From: Garcia nutans
Taxonomy: Eukaryota > Streptophyta > Magnoliopsida > Malpighiales > Euphorbiaceae
Direction: 5' to 3'
DNA: 64,000 nucleotides
NCBI GenBank assembly: GCA_947685225.1
Contig: CANTUV010000014.1
Location: 7,130,001 to 7,194,000 of the forward strand
Below the pieces are notes generated by a model. It worked only from the letters and a program-made list of their open reading frames with translations. It searched no databases and had not been told where the DNA came from. The translations under genes were made by a program, and so were the position numbers. Below are positions 25,400-36,470 of the stretch, one piece after another. The stretch's first letter is position 1. Every line of letters begins with the position of its first letter.

Positions 25400-28149
25400 C
25401 TCTCTCTATATAACACACTAAACAGTCGGTCAGAAAATCATCTCTCATCTTATTGTGCAAATCCACTTGATAATGTTCATTGCTGAAAAAGCTCTCTCGA
25501 CGGTAGCAGCGGCAATAGGTAAGACTAAAACTAACTTGATAAGCAGATATACCAAAGAAAATATAGTGTCATAACCTATCTCAACCATTTTTTAAGCAAG
25601 AGCTCCAATATCATCAAGGTTAGAGAAAGCTACATTTCTTTTAATATCAGCAATGTAGGTATTAAGTTGATCTTCAAGTATCATATGATCGGTGATGGAG
25701 AAATCATATGGATATAGTTCAGCAAGACGAAGTAATTTAGATAGCTGAAAGTTGGAGAATGAGTTTTTAGGAGAAACACAAGCAATGCATGAAATGTAAA
25801 GTGATTTTCCATTTCTTGAGCAATGGAATCAATAACTTACAATTTCATGAAAGAAAATTAGGTTGTAGCATAATAAATAGTTAAGTATGATAATACGAAA
25901 AAAAAAGAGTACCTGACAAAATATTTTCACTCGAAAGTGGTGGTAATAAGAAATAGGAGTACCAGAATACTTAGAACACAAATAACCTGCATTATTTTTC
26001 AAATTAGACATTGTGTTGTGATATCATGATCTATAGAAAAGTCATTAGCAATTTTCAATAATTTATCATGTAACGACCCCACCTGCACGGTCTTACTACA
26101 ACTGGTCTATTGGGCCTTTTTCCCTGTAGGTGGACCGTAGTCCCAGACCTCAACCCGGCAGGCCGCCACAGTACTGGACTGCCCTCGCGGGCCCTCCAGT
26201 AGGATTTATTTATTTGGCTCCCAAAGGAGTCGCCTCCCCTGATCGAACACCTGACCTCTCCCTTAAGAGAGCCAGCGAGCACAGCGAGCCAGTGGTAGAA
26301 ATGGTACTGGATTGTGCTCGCTGGCTCTCTTAAGGGAGAGGTCAGGTGTTCGATTCGGGGAGGCGACTCCTTTGGGAGTCAAATAAACAAATCCTGCTGG
26401 AGGGCCCGCAAGGGCAGTCCAGCACTGTGGCGGCCTGCTAGGTTGAGGGCTGAGACTACGGTCCACCTACGGAAGAAAAGGCCCAATAGACCAACTGTCG
26501 TAAGACCGTGCAGGTGGGGTCATTACATATCACATCCATTCTCCCTGAAGCTTTGCAATTCTTACTTAAACGTTGCAATTAAATAAACTGCATTATCAAT
26601 ATTTTGATCATTTTTTTTTGTAAGGCTTGAGATAGATCATTTGTCATACCTAAAATTTTTCTCATTAAGAAAGCAATAAAAATAAATTCATAACTTTTCA
26701 TTTTATAAAGTAAGCCCACAACTGCCCTTCGATTTCTTTGATCTGAACCATCCTCATAAATATTCTCAAGAATCTCTTTCACTGGTGACTATATAGAGAG
26801 AAGACGCACAATTATTTTATAATGAGAATCCCAACGCGTATCACCAGGTCAAGTTAGATTTGTTTCTTGATGTAAGTCTCTTTCAATTTGACTATCACCA
26901 CTTTCTAGGCGTCGAACTACTTCATCATGCTGTTCTTGACGGAGAGCATCACTCCTTTTACATGAAACTCCAATAATGTTCGCAATTATTGCAACATAAT
27001 AAAAAAAATTACTCACAAATCTATTGCTTCTTGCTACAGTAACAAGCACTAATTGGTGCTGAAGAGTGAAGCAATGAATGTACCTTGCTGAGGGATTTTT
27101 ATTTAAAATGAGAGTCTTCAACCTGTTGAATTTACCTCGCATATTAGAAGCTCCATCATAACCTTGACCTCTAACTTTACTTAGTGATAATCCATGTTTT
27201 GCTAAAAAATCATTAAGTGCACTTTTCAAAGACAAAGCAGATGTGTCACTAACATGTACCACTCCAATAAATCGCTCAACCACTTGTCTCAACTTATTAA
27301 CACATCTCAATACCACAACCATTTGCTCCTTTATTGAATTATCCCGAGCCTCATCAATTAGTAGAGAGTAGAATTCATCTCCAATATTATTAACAATAGC
27401 TAATGTCATCTCTAAAGCATAAGCACTCACAATTTGCTTTTGGATGCGTGGAGAAGTGAATTATTTATTTTTAGGAGCATTTGAATTAAGTATAATTCCA
27501 ACCTCAATATTTTGTTTACTGTACCAATTGAGAAGTTCTAGAAAATTACCCCGACTAAGTGACTTTTCTTACTCGTTCTGACCTCGAAAAGCCAACACAT
27601 TTGCTAAAAGAAAACGAATACAGTCAACAACAGTTGTTAAACTTGTTCTATAAAAAAACCTCTTACTCTTGGCTATGAGAAGATAAGATATAAGATACAC
27701 TTTATCTTTGATTTTTGAAACCAACATATTACAACCTAGCATTATTGTGTTGACTATTTGGACTGTCAACATGGTCATTAAACTTCTATGGCCTTTTTCT
27801 AATTATAAAACCCAATGTGTGTGAAAATATTATCCCCCTGCTTCGCTCATCTATTCGAGCTAAAAAGATAACACCATAAACAAAATGATGTATCATTGAA
27901 AATAATATATTCCAACAACTCAAATTTATAGAATTAATTCTCTTAAAAATTCTTCCTAATTTTTTCAAATTGTCTATGTGAAAAATTATGACCAAATGGT
28001 TGGCAAGACCTTTTAACTACATATTGTCTCCTAACATCATCTCTAATCCCAATATCAAACTCATCAATGACCTTACACAATGCTGGATCACTAACAATAT
28101 CATCAAAACTAACCTCTTGATGTTCTTGTCTAGCACTAGTTTCCTTCAT
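25400..28149 (-). pseudogene. hAT transposase (TTF-type zinc finger / DUF4371), broken
   Basis: Reading leftward, the TTF-type region is at 27943-28149 (DIGIRDDVRRQYVVKRSCQPFG). The DUF4371 catalytic region is at 26849-27430 (GVVHVSDTSALSL, then RGQGYDGASNMRGKFN and a CF-Q-H segment). 26579-26860 continues with PGDTRW and EILENIYEDGSDQ, and the hAT dimerisation motif ATVERAFS-like sequence is near 25470-25520. Stops, frameshifts and the nested 459-bp insertion at 26527/26069 leave it non-functional. The protein would cut and rejoin the transposon ends. Confidence 0.88.
26069..26527. mobile_element. 459-bp near-palindromic element with TG...CA ends and 5-bp TSD
   Basis: Two 214-bp arms (26069-26282 and 26314-26527) are inverted copies of each other, about 91% identical by eye count, around a 31-bp centre. 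The ends are TGTAACGACCCC and GGGGTCATTACA. TATCA is duplicated exactly at 26064-26068 and 26528-26532. It is much richer in G+C than the host hAT. The arms contain a GTTCGATTC box (26348-26356, plus; a GTTCGATC version at 26241-26248, minus) like the B box of tRNA promoters. Long open frames on both strands mirror each other and are not genes. It could be an inverted duplication of a small LTR-type (TRIM-like) unit or a foldback transposon. Confidence 0.85.
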
Positions 28150-28384
28150 ACTTCTATGACTACTTATTGTTGAAATATTTGATGATTCACCACATTCAGT
28201 CCATATCCGTTTAGTATTGATTATAAATTTATTTATACCTATTTCAATTCATAAATAGTTTATATTTTATATTCAATTCATAATTTTTTTAATTTATATT
28301 TTTTCAATTAGTATTCAATTGTAATTTTTAAAGTAGTTTATATTTCTCAATTTATAGTTATATTCAATTTAATAATTTACTGCC

Positions 28385-28862
28385 AAATTTTAATTTATAA
28401 ATTAAATTTTATTAACATAATTTATATCATACATTTTAATTTATAATTTATAATCAATTTTAATTTATAGATTGAATTTTATTAACATAATTTATATCAT
28501 ACATTGTAATTTATAATTTATAACCAATTTATTAATTTATAATCAATTTTAATTTATAGATTGAATTTTATTAACATAATTTATATCATATATTTTAATT
28601 TAAAATTTATAATCAATTTAATAATTTATAATCAATTTTAATTTATAGATTAAATTTTATTAACATAATTTATATCACACATTTTAATTTATAATCAATT
28701 TAATAATATATAATCAATTTTAATTTATATATTGAATTTTATTAACATAATTTATATCATACATTTTAATTTATAATTTATAATCAATTTTAATTTATAT
28801 ATTGAATTTTATTAACACAATTTACATATATTTTGATTTTAATAATTTATAACCTAATTTAT
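28385..28862. repeat. AT-only minisatellite, about 6 units of 70-90 bp
   Basis: Units begin ATTGAATTTTATTAACATAA and end TTTTAATTTATAG or TTTATAT; longer units carry an extra copy of an internal 19-bp piece. It lies in the 5' (transposase-upstream) part of the hAT on the minus strand. The surroundings (28230-29260) are similarly AT-rich without clear units. Confidence 0.8.
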
Positions 28863-29291
28863 AATTATATTCAATTTAACTTATCATAATTAATATTTAA
28901 TTTATATTTTATAAATTATAACTCAATTTAATCTTAAAATAAATTTAACAATTTACAATCAATTTAACCTAAATTTTAGATCACTAAATCAATTCAACCT
29001 AATCACAACAACACATTTAATAATTTTAAAAAAATTAACTACATTCTATATTAAAAAAAAAATTCTCCAATATACATAAACCCTAATCACAAAATAAAAT
29101 AAAAAAATACAAATTAATTCTAAATTTCAAACTAATCACAAAATCATTAAATATTTTAAATAAATTATTAACTTAATTATTAAACAAAATAAAATTTATT
29201 CTATGTTTTGAATTAAATCCCCAAAATTTCTAATTAAAATACCAAAACAAAGTATAAATACCTCTTATGGCACCGACTGCTTGAACGGTGA

Positions 29292-29317
29292 GGGGGGGGG
29301 GGGGGGGGGGGGGGGGG
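29292..29317 (+). repeat. run of 26 G
   Basis: An uninterrupted G homopolymer near the right end of the hAT. It can form G-quadruplexes and its exact length is prone to sequencing error. Confidence 0.9.
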
Positions 29318-29332
29318 AAGTGGTGCTGTCGT

Positions 29333-31204
29333 CGGAGTTCGCTTGATCCTTGCATTGGCATGCCGCTCGTAGTCGTCGCTCGCCTCTCACTCTGTCTCTG
29401 TCTTTCTCATTTCCTCGCTGCAAAACACAACGCTTATTTTTTTATACGCCCCTTGCTGAAACGGCGTCGTTTCAGCCATAAGATTTTAAAAAAAATTATA
29501 ATTGCCCCTGGCTGAAACGACGCCATTTCTTTTCAGCCAGGGGCAATTTTGTAAAAATATTTTTCTTCGGCAGTCTTCAGCCTCAAGCCCCCCTCCCTAC
29601 AAAGTTATCACCGGCGGCCACACCCCCCTATATAAAATTTTGGCCACTAGTAAGGGGGGTCCAGAGCCCCCCTGGACTCTCCGTACATCCGCTACTGCTC
29701 TTAGCTTTCTTTCTTTTGTTGTAATTGCCATGTTATTCCTTTGTTTTGTACTGTGATCATCTTACCCAAGTGGATTTTTACCATTTTCACCTATTGGTTA
29801 TGTTTACTAGATGTTTTCTTCTTCCTGCTAAAAAAAAAAGAATCGTTGTGACCTTGGGCCAAATTAGTAGTTAATATCATAAAATTTACCTTTTTTTGCA
29901 CAATATTAATTTTTTTAATTTAAAAAAAGAAACATTTCTTATTGCGATCGAGAAACATATTAATAGTATTTTGGTTGTTGGTAGTCCTTCTGATTGATAT
30001 ATCAACAACATAAAATCTTGATTCTTTGTTGGGTACGGAAGAAATATTTAAAGAGGATTTGAGAATCTTCAAGTTTCACTTCTTAATCTTAATACAAGTA
30101 AGAAAACTACAAATTCAATGATTAAGAGAAAATCAATAGTATTTGATTAAGTGGCTGTCAATGTCTTTAAAATTGTACCAAACATCAAACCAAATTAATG
30201 TTTGATTCATAATTTAATCAGTTCAACCGAATTGACTCATATTCAATAACATAAAAATATTATGTTATTTTTGGTTTGATTTGTCGGCGTTCGCTTGATC
30301 CTTGCCTTGGCATGCCGCTCGCCTCTCACTCTGTCTCTGTCTTTCTCATTTCCTCGCTGCAAAACACAATGCTTATTTTTTATAAGCCCTTGCTGAAACG
30401 GCATCGTTTCTGCCATAATATTTTTTAAAAAAAATTATAATTGCCCCTAGCTGAAACGATACCGTTTCAGCCAGGGGCAATTTTGTAAAAATATTTTTCT
30501 TCGGCCGTCTTCAACCTCGAGCCCCCCTCCCTACAAAGTAATCACCGGCGGCCACACCCCCTATATAAATTTCTGGCCGTTGGTAAGGGGGGGTTCAGAG
30601 CCCCTCTGGACTCTCCGTACGTCCGCTACTGCTCTTAGCTTTCTTTCTCTATTGTAATTGCTATGTTATTCCTTTGTTTTGTATTGTGTTTATCTTACCC
30701 AAGTGGATTTTTACCTTTTTCTGGATCTATGTACCTGTTTATTATATTTACTAGATGTTTTCTTCTTCCTGCTAAAAAAAAAATCGCTGTAACCTTGGGC
30801 CAAATTAGTAGTTAATATCATAAAATTTACCTTTTTTTGCACAATATTAATTTTTTAATTTTAAAAAACAAACATTTCTTATTGCGATCGAGAAACATAT
30901 TAATAATATTTTGGTTGTTGGTGGTCCTTTTGATTGATATATCAACAACATAAAATTTTGATTCTTTGTTGGGTACCGAAGAAATATTTAAAGAGGATTT
31001 GAGAATCTTCAAGTTTCACTTCTTAATCTTAATACAAGTAAGAAAACTAAAAATTCAATGATTAAGAGAAAATCAATAGTCTTTGATTAAGTGGCTGTCA
31101 ATGTCTTTAAAATTGTACCAAACATCAAACCAAATTAATGTTTGATTCATAATTTAATCAGTTCAACCGAATTGACTCATATTCAATAACATAAAAATAT
31201 TATG
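29333..31204. repeat. tandem duplication, two units of about 950 bp
   Basis: 29333-30286 and 30287-31204 match throughout, starting at GTTCGCTTGATCC and ending at ATAAAAATATTATG. Each unit contains the last part of the hAT, including its terminal repeat, the 3' tail of the retroposed sequence with its A run, and about 400 bp of flank. The second unit lacks the left half of the hAT, so it arose by duplication after both insertions. Units differ by substitutions and small indels. No gene lies in either. Confidence 0.9.
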
Positions 31205-31500
31205 AATTTTTTATACACAGATATTAATAAAAAAAATCTAAAATCATAGAAATTTTTTAATAATAAAAATATACTTTATCAATTCAAAAATATCAAATAT
31301 TAATTTCTCTAATTTTTATTAAAAAAATACTTAAAAATTAAAAAACAGGTTCAATTTGATTCAGTTCAGTCCTATCGACCATTTTCTCAATTTTGGGCTA
31401 TTTTTATAAAATTGATTTTTTTAGTATTTTTAAACCGGACCACCCTTTCTTATTTGTATGGTTTATCTAGGTGGTTACTTCATTTTTCTGGGTTTATACT
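31205..31500. other. AT-rich spacer, nothing recognised
   Basis: No coding or repeat boundary could be supported. Confidence 0.5.
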
Positions 31501-31504
31501 TGTT

Positions 31505-31878
31505 TTCTCTAATGCTTTGTTTGGTTGCTAATTTGCACAAGAAAAATTAAATTTACTTTAATGAAAGAAATGAGTAGTAAGGAAAAGAAAAGAAATTTAA
31601 TTTCTTTTAATGTGTTTGGTAATCTTAATAAAAAAATAAGAGAAATAAAATTTCTCATCTATAATTTAAATAAATAAATAGACTTGTATGATATATTTTT
31701 ATAATTTCCCCTCCTTTACCACCATTTAGGTGAAAAATTATTTTTGATATTTGAGGAGAATTATTTTTCTAGAGAAATTATATTTTTCTCCTCAATTAAA
31801 TATCCAAAAAATAAAAAATAAAAAATATCAATTATTTTACTTTCCTTTTTGTTCAATTACATCAAAACAAACAATATG
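31505..31878. mobile_element. possible MITE
   Basis: The left edge TTTGTTTGGTTGCTAATTTG and the reverse complement of the right edge, TTTGTTTTGATGTAATTGAA, resemble each other. The centre is AT-rich and non-coding. No target duplication could be fixed, so this is tentative. Confidence 0.35.
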
Positions 31879-31879
31879 T

Positions 31880-33600
31880 AAGGCTATGAATCTAATAATG
31901 TCTTGATAAAAAAAATCTAATAATGCCAAAAATATAATCACCGGTTCAAAATTTCTAGCTTATAGTAGTGGCTTCACTGAGAATAAACGAAGTTAATTTC
32001 ATTTCTATTATTATTTTATGTGTAAATATTATTGGTATTATTCTTGCATTAGTAGTTATATTGGATGTGTGCATGTGTTAGGATGTTCATGATAGACGTA
32101 TTATGCATGTGTGAGAGATTTCATACTTTCATTTAAGATATGAAAAATAAATACTACATAACCACTCACCTTTAAGTATATCTTGTTATGGAAGCATGAG
32201 CTGCAACGCCTTTGAGACAAAAGGCCAAATATAAGATACCTAGAAACTTTTCTTTAGGATTACCTAATTGTTGTTTGCATTGTGTTCCATGTTTGAAACT
32301 TGTTGCCTTTTAGTATCTTATTTGATTTGGTATTTTCTTGGTTCTGTTCAATTTATAATTATGGGCTTAAAATTGTTTTTTAAAAAAGGGTCTTTAATAA
32401 AAATACAAGAAAAATTAAAAATAATTTTAAAATTTTCATATTTATAAAATATTTATTAAAATTTTAGAATTTGTAAAATATTTATTAAAATATCAATTTT
32501 TATTAGTTTATAAAGAATTTATAATGAGTTTATTATTAGTTTATAATGCATTTATAATGAGTTTATAAATTTTACACAGTATATAATAAATTTATTATGA
32601 ATTTATAATAAAATAACTAAAATATTTTTAGTAAAAAAGTAAAATTTTTAAAAAATACGGCAGAGAGTGCCAAAAGCCTACTGTATCATATTGAGACCTA
32701 AAACTCTGATTTTTATATTTTCCCAATGTACCTCGACATTTTACATGATCTTTTGCATTAACATGATGGACCAACATCCAAATTTTTTTTTAAACCATTT
32801 GGCCCAACTAATTTTTAACATTTAAATTAAGGACCAAAACCATTTTACATCACTTATATTGGTCTAAACCATTTTTCCTACACTAAGTAGGCCAAGGCTC
32901 AAGTCATTTTGACATATTATGAACTCATTTTGAACCTCTCCTGGTATTCTTAAAACTTTACGATGACATAAAGGCCCAAACTCAACACATTTTTCAAATT
33001 AGGCCTAAAATCATTTTAGTTGAACCCAAAATTTATTCTTTTCAAGGGCCTTAATCCCAAACTTTTTTTATGAGCTATCTCAGTAAAATCATTTTTACGA
33101 AGCCATTTAAGAAAGACCTTACACAATTTTATGGGCTTGGCCTAAAATACATTTTCTACATACTCCGTAGCCCAAATCCTTTTAACTACACGAGTTTTGA
33201 CCCAACATTAGCATTTTAAGGGGGCCTTATTTTGAAAATATGTTTCGGTTTATAGCTCTAAATTAGATTAATCAAGAAATAAATTAGTCAATTGTGGGTC
33301 TAATTTAAAGCCAATCTATTTTAATTATGGGAACTTATTTGTGAGATGCGCTTTTAATTGTTTTTCTAAAGTTGTGTAAACCATTTTGAACTATATGGGT
33401 TACTTGATTTATAATCTCACTTTTTATTAAAATGCAGCTGAAATGCTATTGAAAAATAAATAAAATTTTCTGAAAATATCTTTGGGATTTTATTTTGAAT
33501 TAACGAGTCTATTTCATTAAGGTCTCTATATTTTAGTGTTACAATTAGGAGTATCCCATCCTAAGAGAATAATGTTTTTTTTTTTTGAAATAGATTATCC
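31880..33600. other. AT-rich spacer, probably degraded LTR retrotransposon non-coding sequence
   Basis: No gene. Short repeats of TTTATAATGAGTTTAT-like sequence lie at about 32510-32600. 32690-33250 has recurring GGCCCAA and CATTTT words of the kind found in degraded LTR regions, and gag remnants follow downstream, so part of this may be the LTR or leader of that element. Confidence 0.4.
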
Positions 33601-33779
33601 TTTGTCGGTAATTCGGTTAAGCCAAAACATCTAGAGAGAATAGCTCAACTTATCGTGTGTGAGACAAATGAGGACTGAAGGATCACCGTTATCACCTTTA
33701 TTCTCTGTTTTGTGTTTATGTACCCATACATTCATGCATTCATGTACCCATGCATACATCTCATGCATGTATTAACTTG

Positions 33780-34440
33780 TAGACGCTGGAGTTCATTTCC
33801 CAAGCTACTGATTTCAAAGGAGGAGAGGGTGACTCTTTAAGCAATTTTGTTAGTTTCACACTAACGCCCATGGATGCTAACCAGACCAAACCCTTGATTT
33901 AAGAGATGCTTACCACTGAGATGGATGAGTTTAAGGACCAAATGGATTGAGAGAGCTGATGGCTGATATGGCTATTCTACATGTCAGTTTTAGAGTTGAG
34001 GCCTTTGGTGGCAACATAAAGAAGAAGGAGAAAGAGCCTATTAAAGATCCTGTAACTCTTACGGGTAGAGAGGAAGCATTTGACGATCTTGAGGATTATA
34101 TTGCTATTAGGAAGGCTTAAGCCAAGTCTAAGATTCGAAAGGCTGAGGAACCTAAGAAGTCTAACTTTGAGAAGATGAAGGAAGATAAATTTGAGAATAT
34201 GGAGAAAACCATTGAGAAGAATTTTGAGCAATATAAGGTTGAAGACGTGTCTAAGATGAGAAGTGGTTTTCTAAAGAAGATAGTTTGCCAACCAAGTTTA
34301 GAATGCTTGAATTGGTCAAGTATGATGGAACTGGGGATCCTAAAATACACATGCAATAGTATATTACTATGATGAAGGCTACTCATAATACCAAGGAGCA
34401 ATCACTAGATATGTTTTTCTTGTCATTAGATTTTATATGG
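33780..34440 (+). pseudogene. decayed LTR-retrotransposon gag fragment
   Basis: Three broken frames give TPMDANQTKPL, then a Lys/Glu-rich segment (about 33960-34300), then ELVKYDGTGDPKIHMQ at about 34305-34365, a retrotransposon gag motif preceding the Retrotrans_gag domain. Sequence similarity ends near 34440, so the rest of the element is gone. Gypsy-type is the best guess. Confidence 0.6.
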
Positions 34441-34720
34441 GAACTAAAATCCCACATATAATATATATAAAATATATAAATGATTAATATAGAAATGAGC
34501 TTTTCAACCTTAATAGCTAACTTTTACGGTTGGCTGTCTCAAATCTATATTAAGAAATTTATCAAACCGATGAAATAAGGTATAATTGCTCAAATTTCAA
34601 AAATTTAAGTTTTGACACTCCTGCAATAGACCACCATGCAGATGGCCATAACCTCTTTGCAGTGCTAAAAACTATCGGGCGGTAGCCTCCTACTGATGGG
34701 CTTGGGTGTTTTAGTTTGAT
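34441..34720. other. short AT-rich spacer
   Basis: Nothing recognised apart from a GGGAACTAAAATCCCACAT stretch at 34440 that may mark a repeat boundary. Confidence 0.4.
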
Positions 34721-34727
34721 TTTGCTA

Positions 34728-35058
34728 AATGCATATATAGCCTACTGATCTTATAGCGTATCGTTACTTTATCTTTTAAACTTTCAATTTAACTGTATAA
34801 TCACCCGAACTTGTATTTTTCTTAATTTATAAATATAACTTGCTGAATTATACCGAGTCACGATCAGTCACTTAAGTATCCGTTTGGTACAAAAATATAT
34901 AAATAAAAGAGATAAAATGATCATTCGTTAATATAGGTTTCTGTTAGTATAAAATAGATAAATATATAGGAGCAAAGTAGTTAAAATAAAAGTTTATGGG
35001 GGAAAATAACTAAATACTCCAAATTTAACGGGGTAGGTATGTATTTGGCTAGGCTGAT
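34728..35058. mobile_element. MITE-like element with GCYAAATRCATA ends
   Basis: The left end reads GCTAAATGCATATATAGCC and the reverse complement of the right end reads GCCAAATACATACCTACCC. The interior (TTCTTAATTTATAAATATAA, then TTGCTGAAT) recurs in the element at 62541-63176, which suggests one family. Target duplications are not clear. Confidence 0.5.
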
Positions 35059-35245
35059 TTTGAGTGGATCTTAGTGGTTTTGACTCTGTTCATCACATTT
35101 CAGCCTGTTTCACTATTTTAAGGTCCATTATCTCCATTTTTAGTGTTTTCTCAAGGGAAATCAATCCAAATTTAAATTGAATCCAGTTTTCATTATTGAT
35201 TTCTTTTATTGTAAAATTGAACTGATAAAATCAAGTGCTAACAGC

Positions 35246-35716
35246 AACGTAGATGTAGCAATATACAGAGCCAGGAATAGAGAGTGGGTTATGGTTGTAT
35301 CCCTGGAAATGAAGAAGGGAAGTAAATAGCAGCAAGAAATGGGCAACTGCTGGGTGAAATGGAGCCATTAATGGCGGAAACAATGAGCTGGGAGGCTTTA
35401 AAGCGGATAAAGGACTTGAAGCTCAGCAAATTTAAAGTGGAATCAGATTGTGTCTATTTAGTTGCTGCACTAAATAATAATCAACCTTATCAATCATACA
35501 TAGGAGCTATTATAAAAGATTGTATTGAGCTAATGGAAGAGTTATCTGATGTAATTCTTCTCTTTGCACATATATCTACAAATCAATGTGCCTATAAATT
35601 AGCAAAATGGGTTGTTCCTATGTTAGGCCAAAAGGAATGGGGTTCAGTAGTTCCCAATCCTGTACTGCAGAATGATTTGATGCAATAAGAAGATATTTTC
35701 TTTTACAAAAAAAAAT
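35246..35716 (+). pseudogene. 5'-truncated LINE end: RNase H-like (RVT_3) domain with A-tail
   Basis: A first frame (35246-35330) reads NVDVAIYRARNREWVMVV, the beginning of the plant RNase H-like domain. After a frame change the open part at 35359-35688 continues with AETMSWEALKRIKDLKL, a conserved E-x-D in VESDCVYLVAAL and a C-terminal NQCAYKLAKW. Stop codon, short 3' sequence and a run of A (35708-35716) follow. Such domains end the ORF2 of plant L1-type LINEs. It is broken and not expected to be active. Confidence 0.7.
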
Positions 35717-36181
35717 ATTTTGAAGTTGAGAAATGAGAATATATTAATTGGTCGACATGATGATATTTATGGTAGAAATTATGATTAAACTCTCTTCTTC
35801 CTGAGTTTGCTATTTGATGAGATATATTAATTTTAAAGGTAAAAATTAATTAATTACTTATATGATAGTTCAAACATTTCAATTCTAAAATTTATCTTCC
35901 AGCTATAAATTTTTAGGAAGAGGAGTTAATTAAGAATAACGGCAATAAATGTCTAAATTTAGAAAAATATATTTTAAAATAACTAAATGAACTTTTCTTA
36001 GGTATATATAAATTAAAATAGATAAAATTGCAACATAAATTCACATTTAATTATTCACTATTCAAATCTAAAATTATTAAAAGAGGAAAAGAATTTGGTT
36101 GAAATTTCAGTGAATGATATTTTTTTTAGAATGTTAATTACCAAGTTCTTTATGTTTTATTTGTTTTGAACGGATACCAAG
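35717..36181. other. AT-rich spacer, nothing recognised
   Basis: No coding or repeat feature could be supported. Confidence 0.5.
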
Positions 36182-36470
36182 TTTTTTTTTTTTGTTTTAA
36201 TTAAGAAGATAAAGATACATCTTGATGCATCAGTGGTTCAATCTCAGAAAGCACTTCTTCCATACAAATAACTTTTCAGAGTTTGTAACATCAAAATTAC
36301 GAGATAGGGCATCAGCTAGCTTGTTAGAAGTTTTAGGAACAAATACAAAGGAAACTACATTCAAAAGTAAATTGAAATGCTTTATATCTTCCAAGATTTT
36401 GCTTCTTATAATATTCTTGAATTGGCCCTCCATTAGTGCACCAAGAAATTATCATTTTATTATAAAAAAA
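36182..36470 (-). pseudogene. LINE 3' fragment: C-terminus of an RNase H-like domain with A-tail
   Basis: The minus-strand open frame at 36230-36433 reads VVSFVFVPKTSNKLADALSRNF, the usual end of the RVT_3 domain in plant LINEs. It is followed by about 40 bases and an A run on the minus strand (T run at 36182-36194 on plus). Only the last 65 codons remain. Confidence 0.65.

Larger units (their letters stand above)
25174..29697 (-). mobile_element. hAT DNA transposon with decayed DUF4371/TTF-type transposase
   Basis: Ends are CAGTAGCGAACG on the left and, as reverse complement, CAGTAGCGGATG on the right. The 8-bp target duplication CTCTTAGC is exact (25166-25173 and 29698-29705), which is diagnostic for hAT. 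G/C-rich blocks lie just inside both ends. Minus-strand transposase relics fill 25400-28150. The element carries a nested palindromic insertion (26069-26527), an AT-rich minisatellite and a 26-base G tract. Confidence 0.93.
24343..29854 (+). mobile_element. retroposed sequence with 17-bp target duplication and A-tail, split by a hAT
   Basis: AAGAATCGTTGTGACCT occurs exactly at 24343-24359 and 29838-29854, and the right copy is preceded by a run of A (29830-29837). This is the signature of LINE-mediated retroposition. Without the hAT at 25174-29697 and its duplicated 8 bp the insert is about 950 bp. It contains an open frame at 24387-24908 (173 codons) with a hydrophobic stretch and no family I recognise, then T-rich sequence typical of LINE 3' ends. 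It could be a 5'-truncated LINE or a retrocopy of a transcript. Confidence 0.78.

Noticed and set aside
26055..26586. Open frames on both strands with nearly the same product
   Set aside because: They are mirror translations of the palindromic arms, not genes.
28385..28862. Possible CRISPR-like array because of regular repeats
   Set aside because: Units are contiguous without unique spacers, AT-only, and in a plant transposon.
29288..29515. Gly-rich open frame
   Set aside because: It arises from the G26 run at the hAT end.
30827..31012. Lys/Ile-rich minus-strand open frame
   Set aside because: It lies in the duplicated flank and is not open in the first copy.
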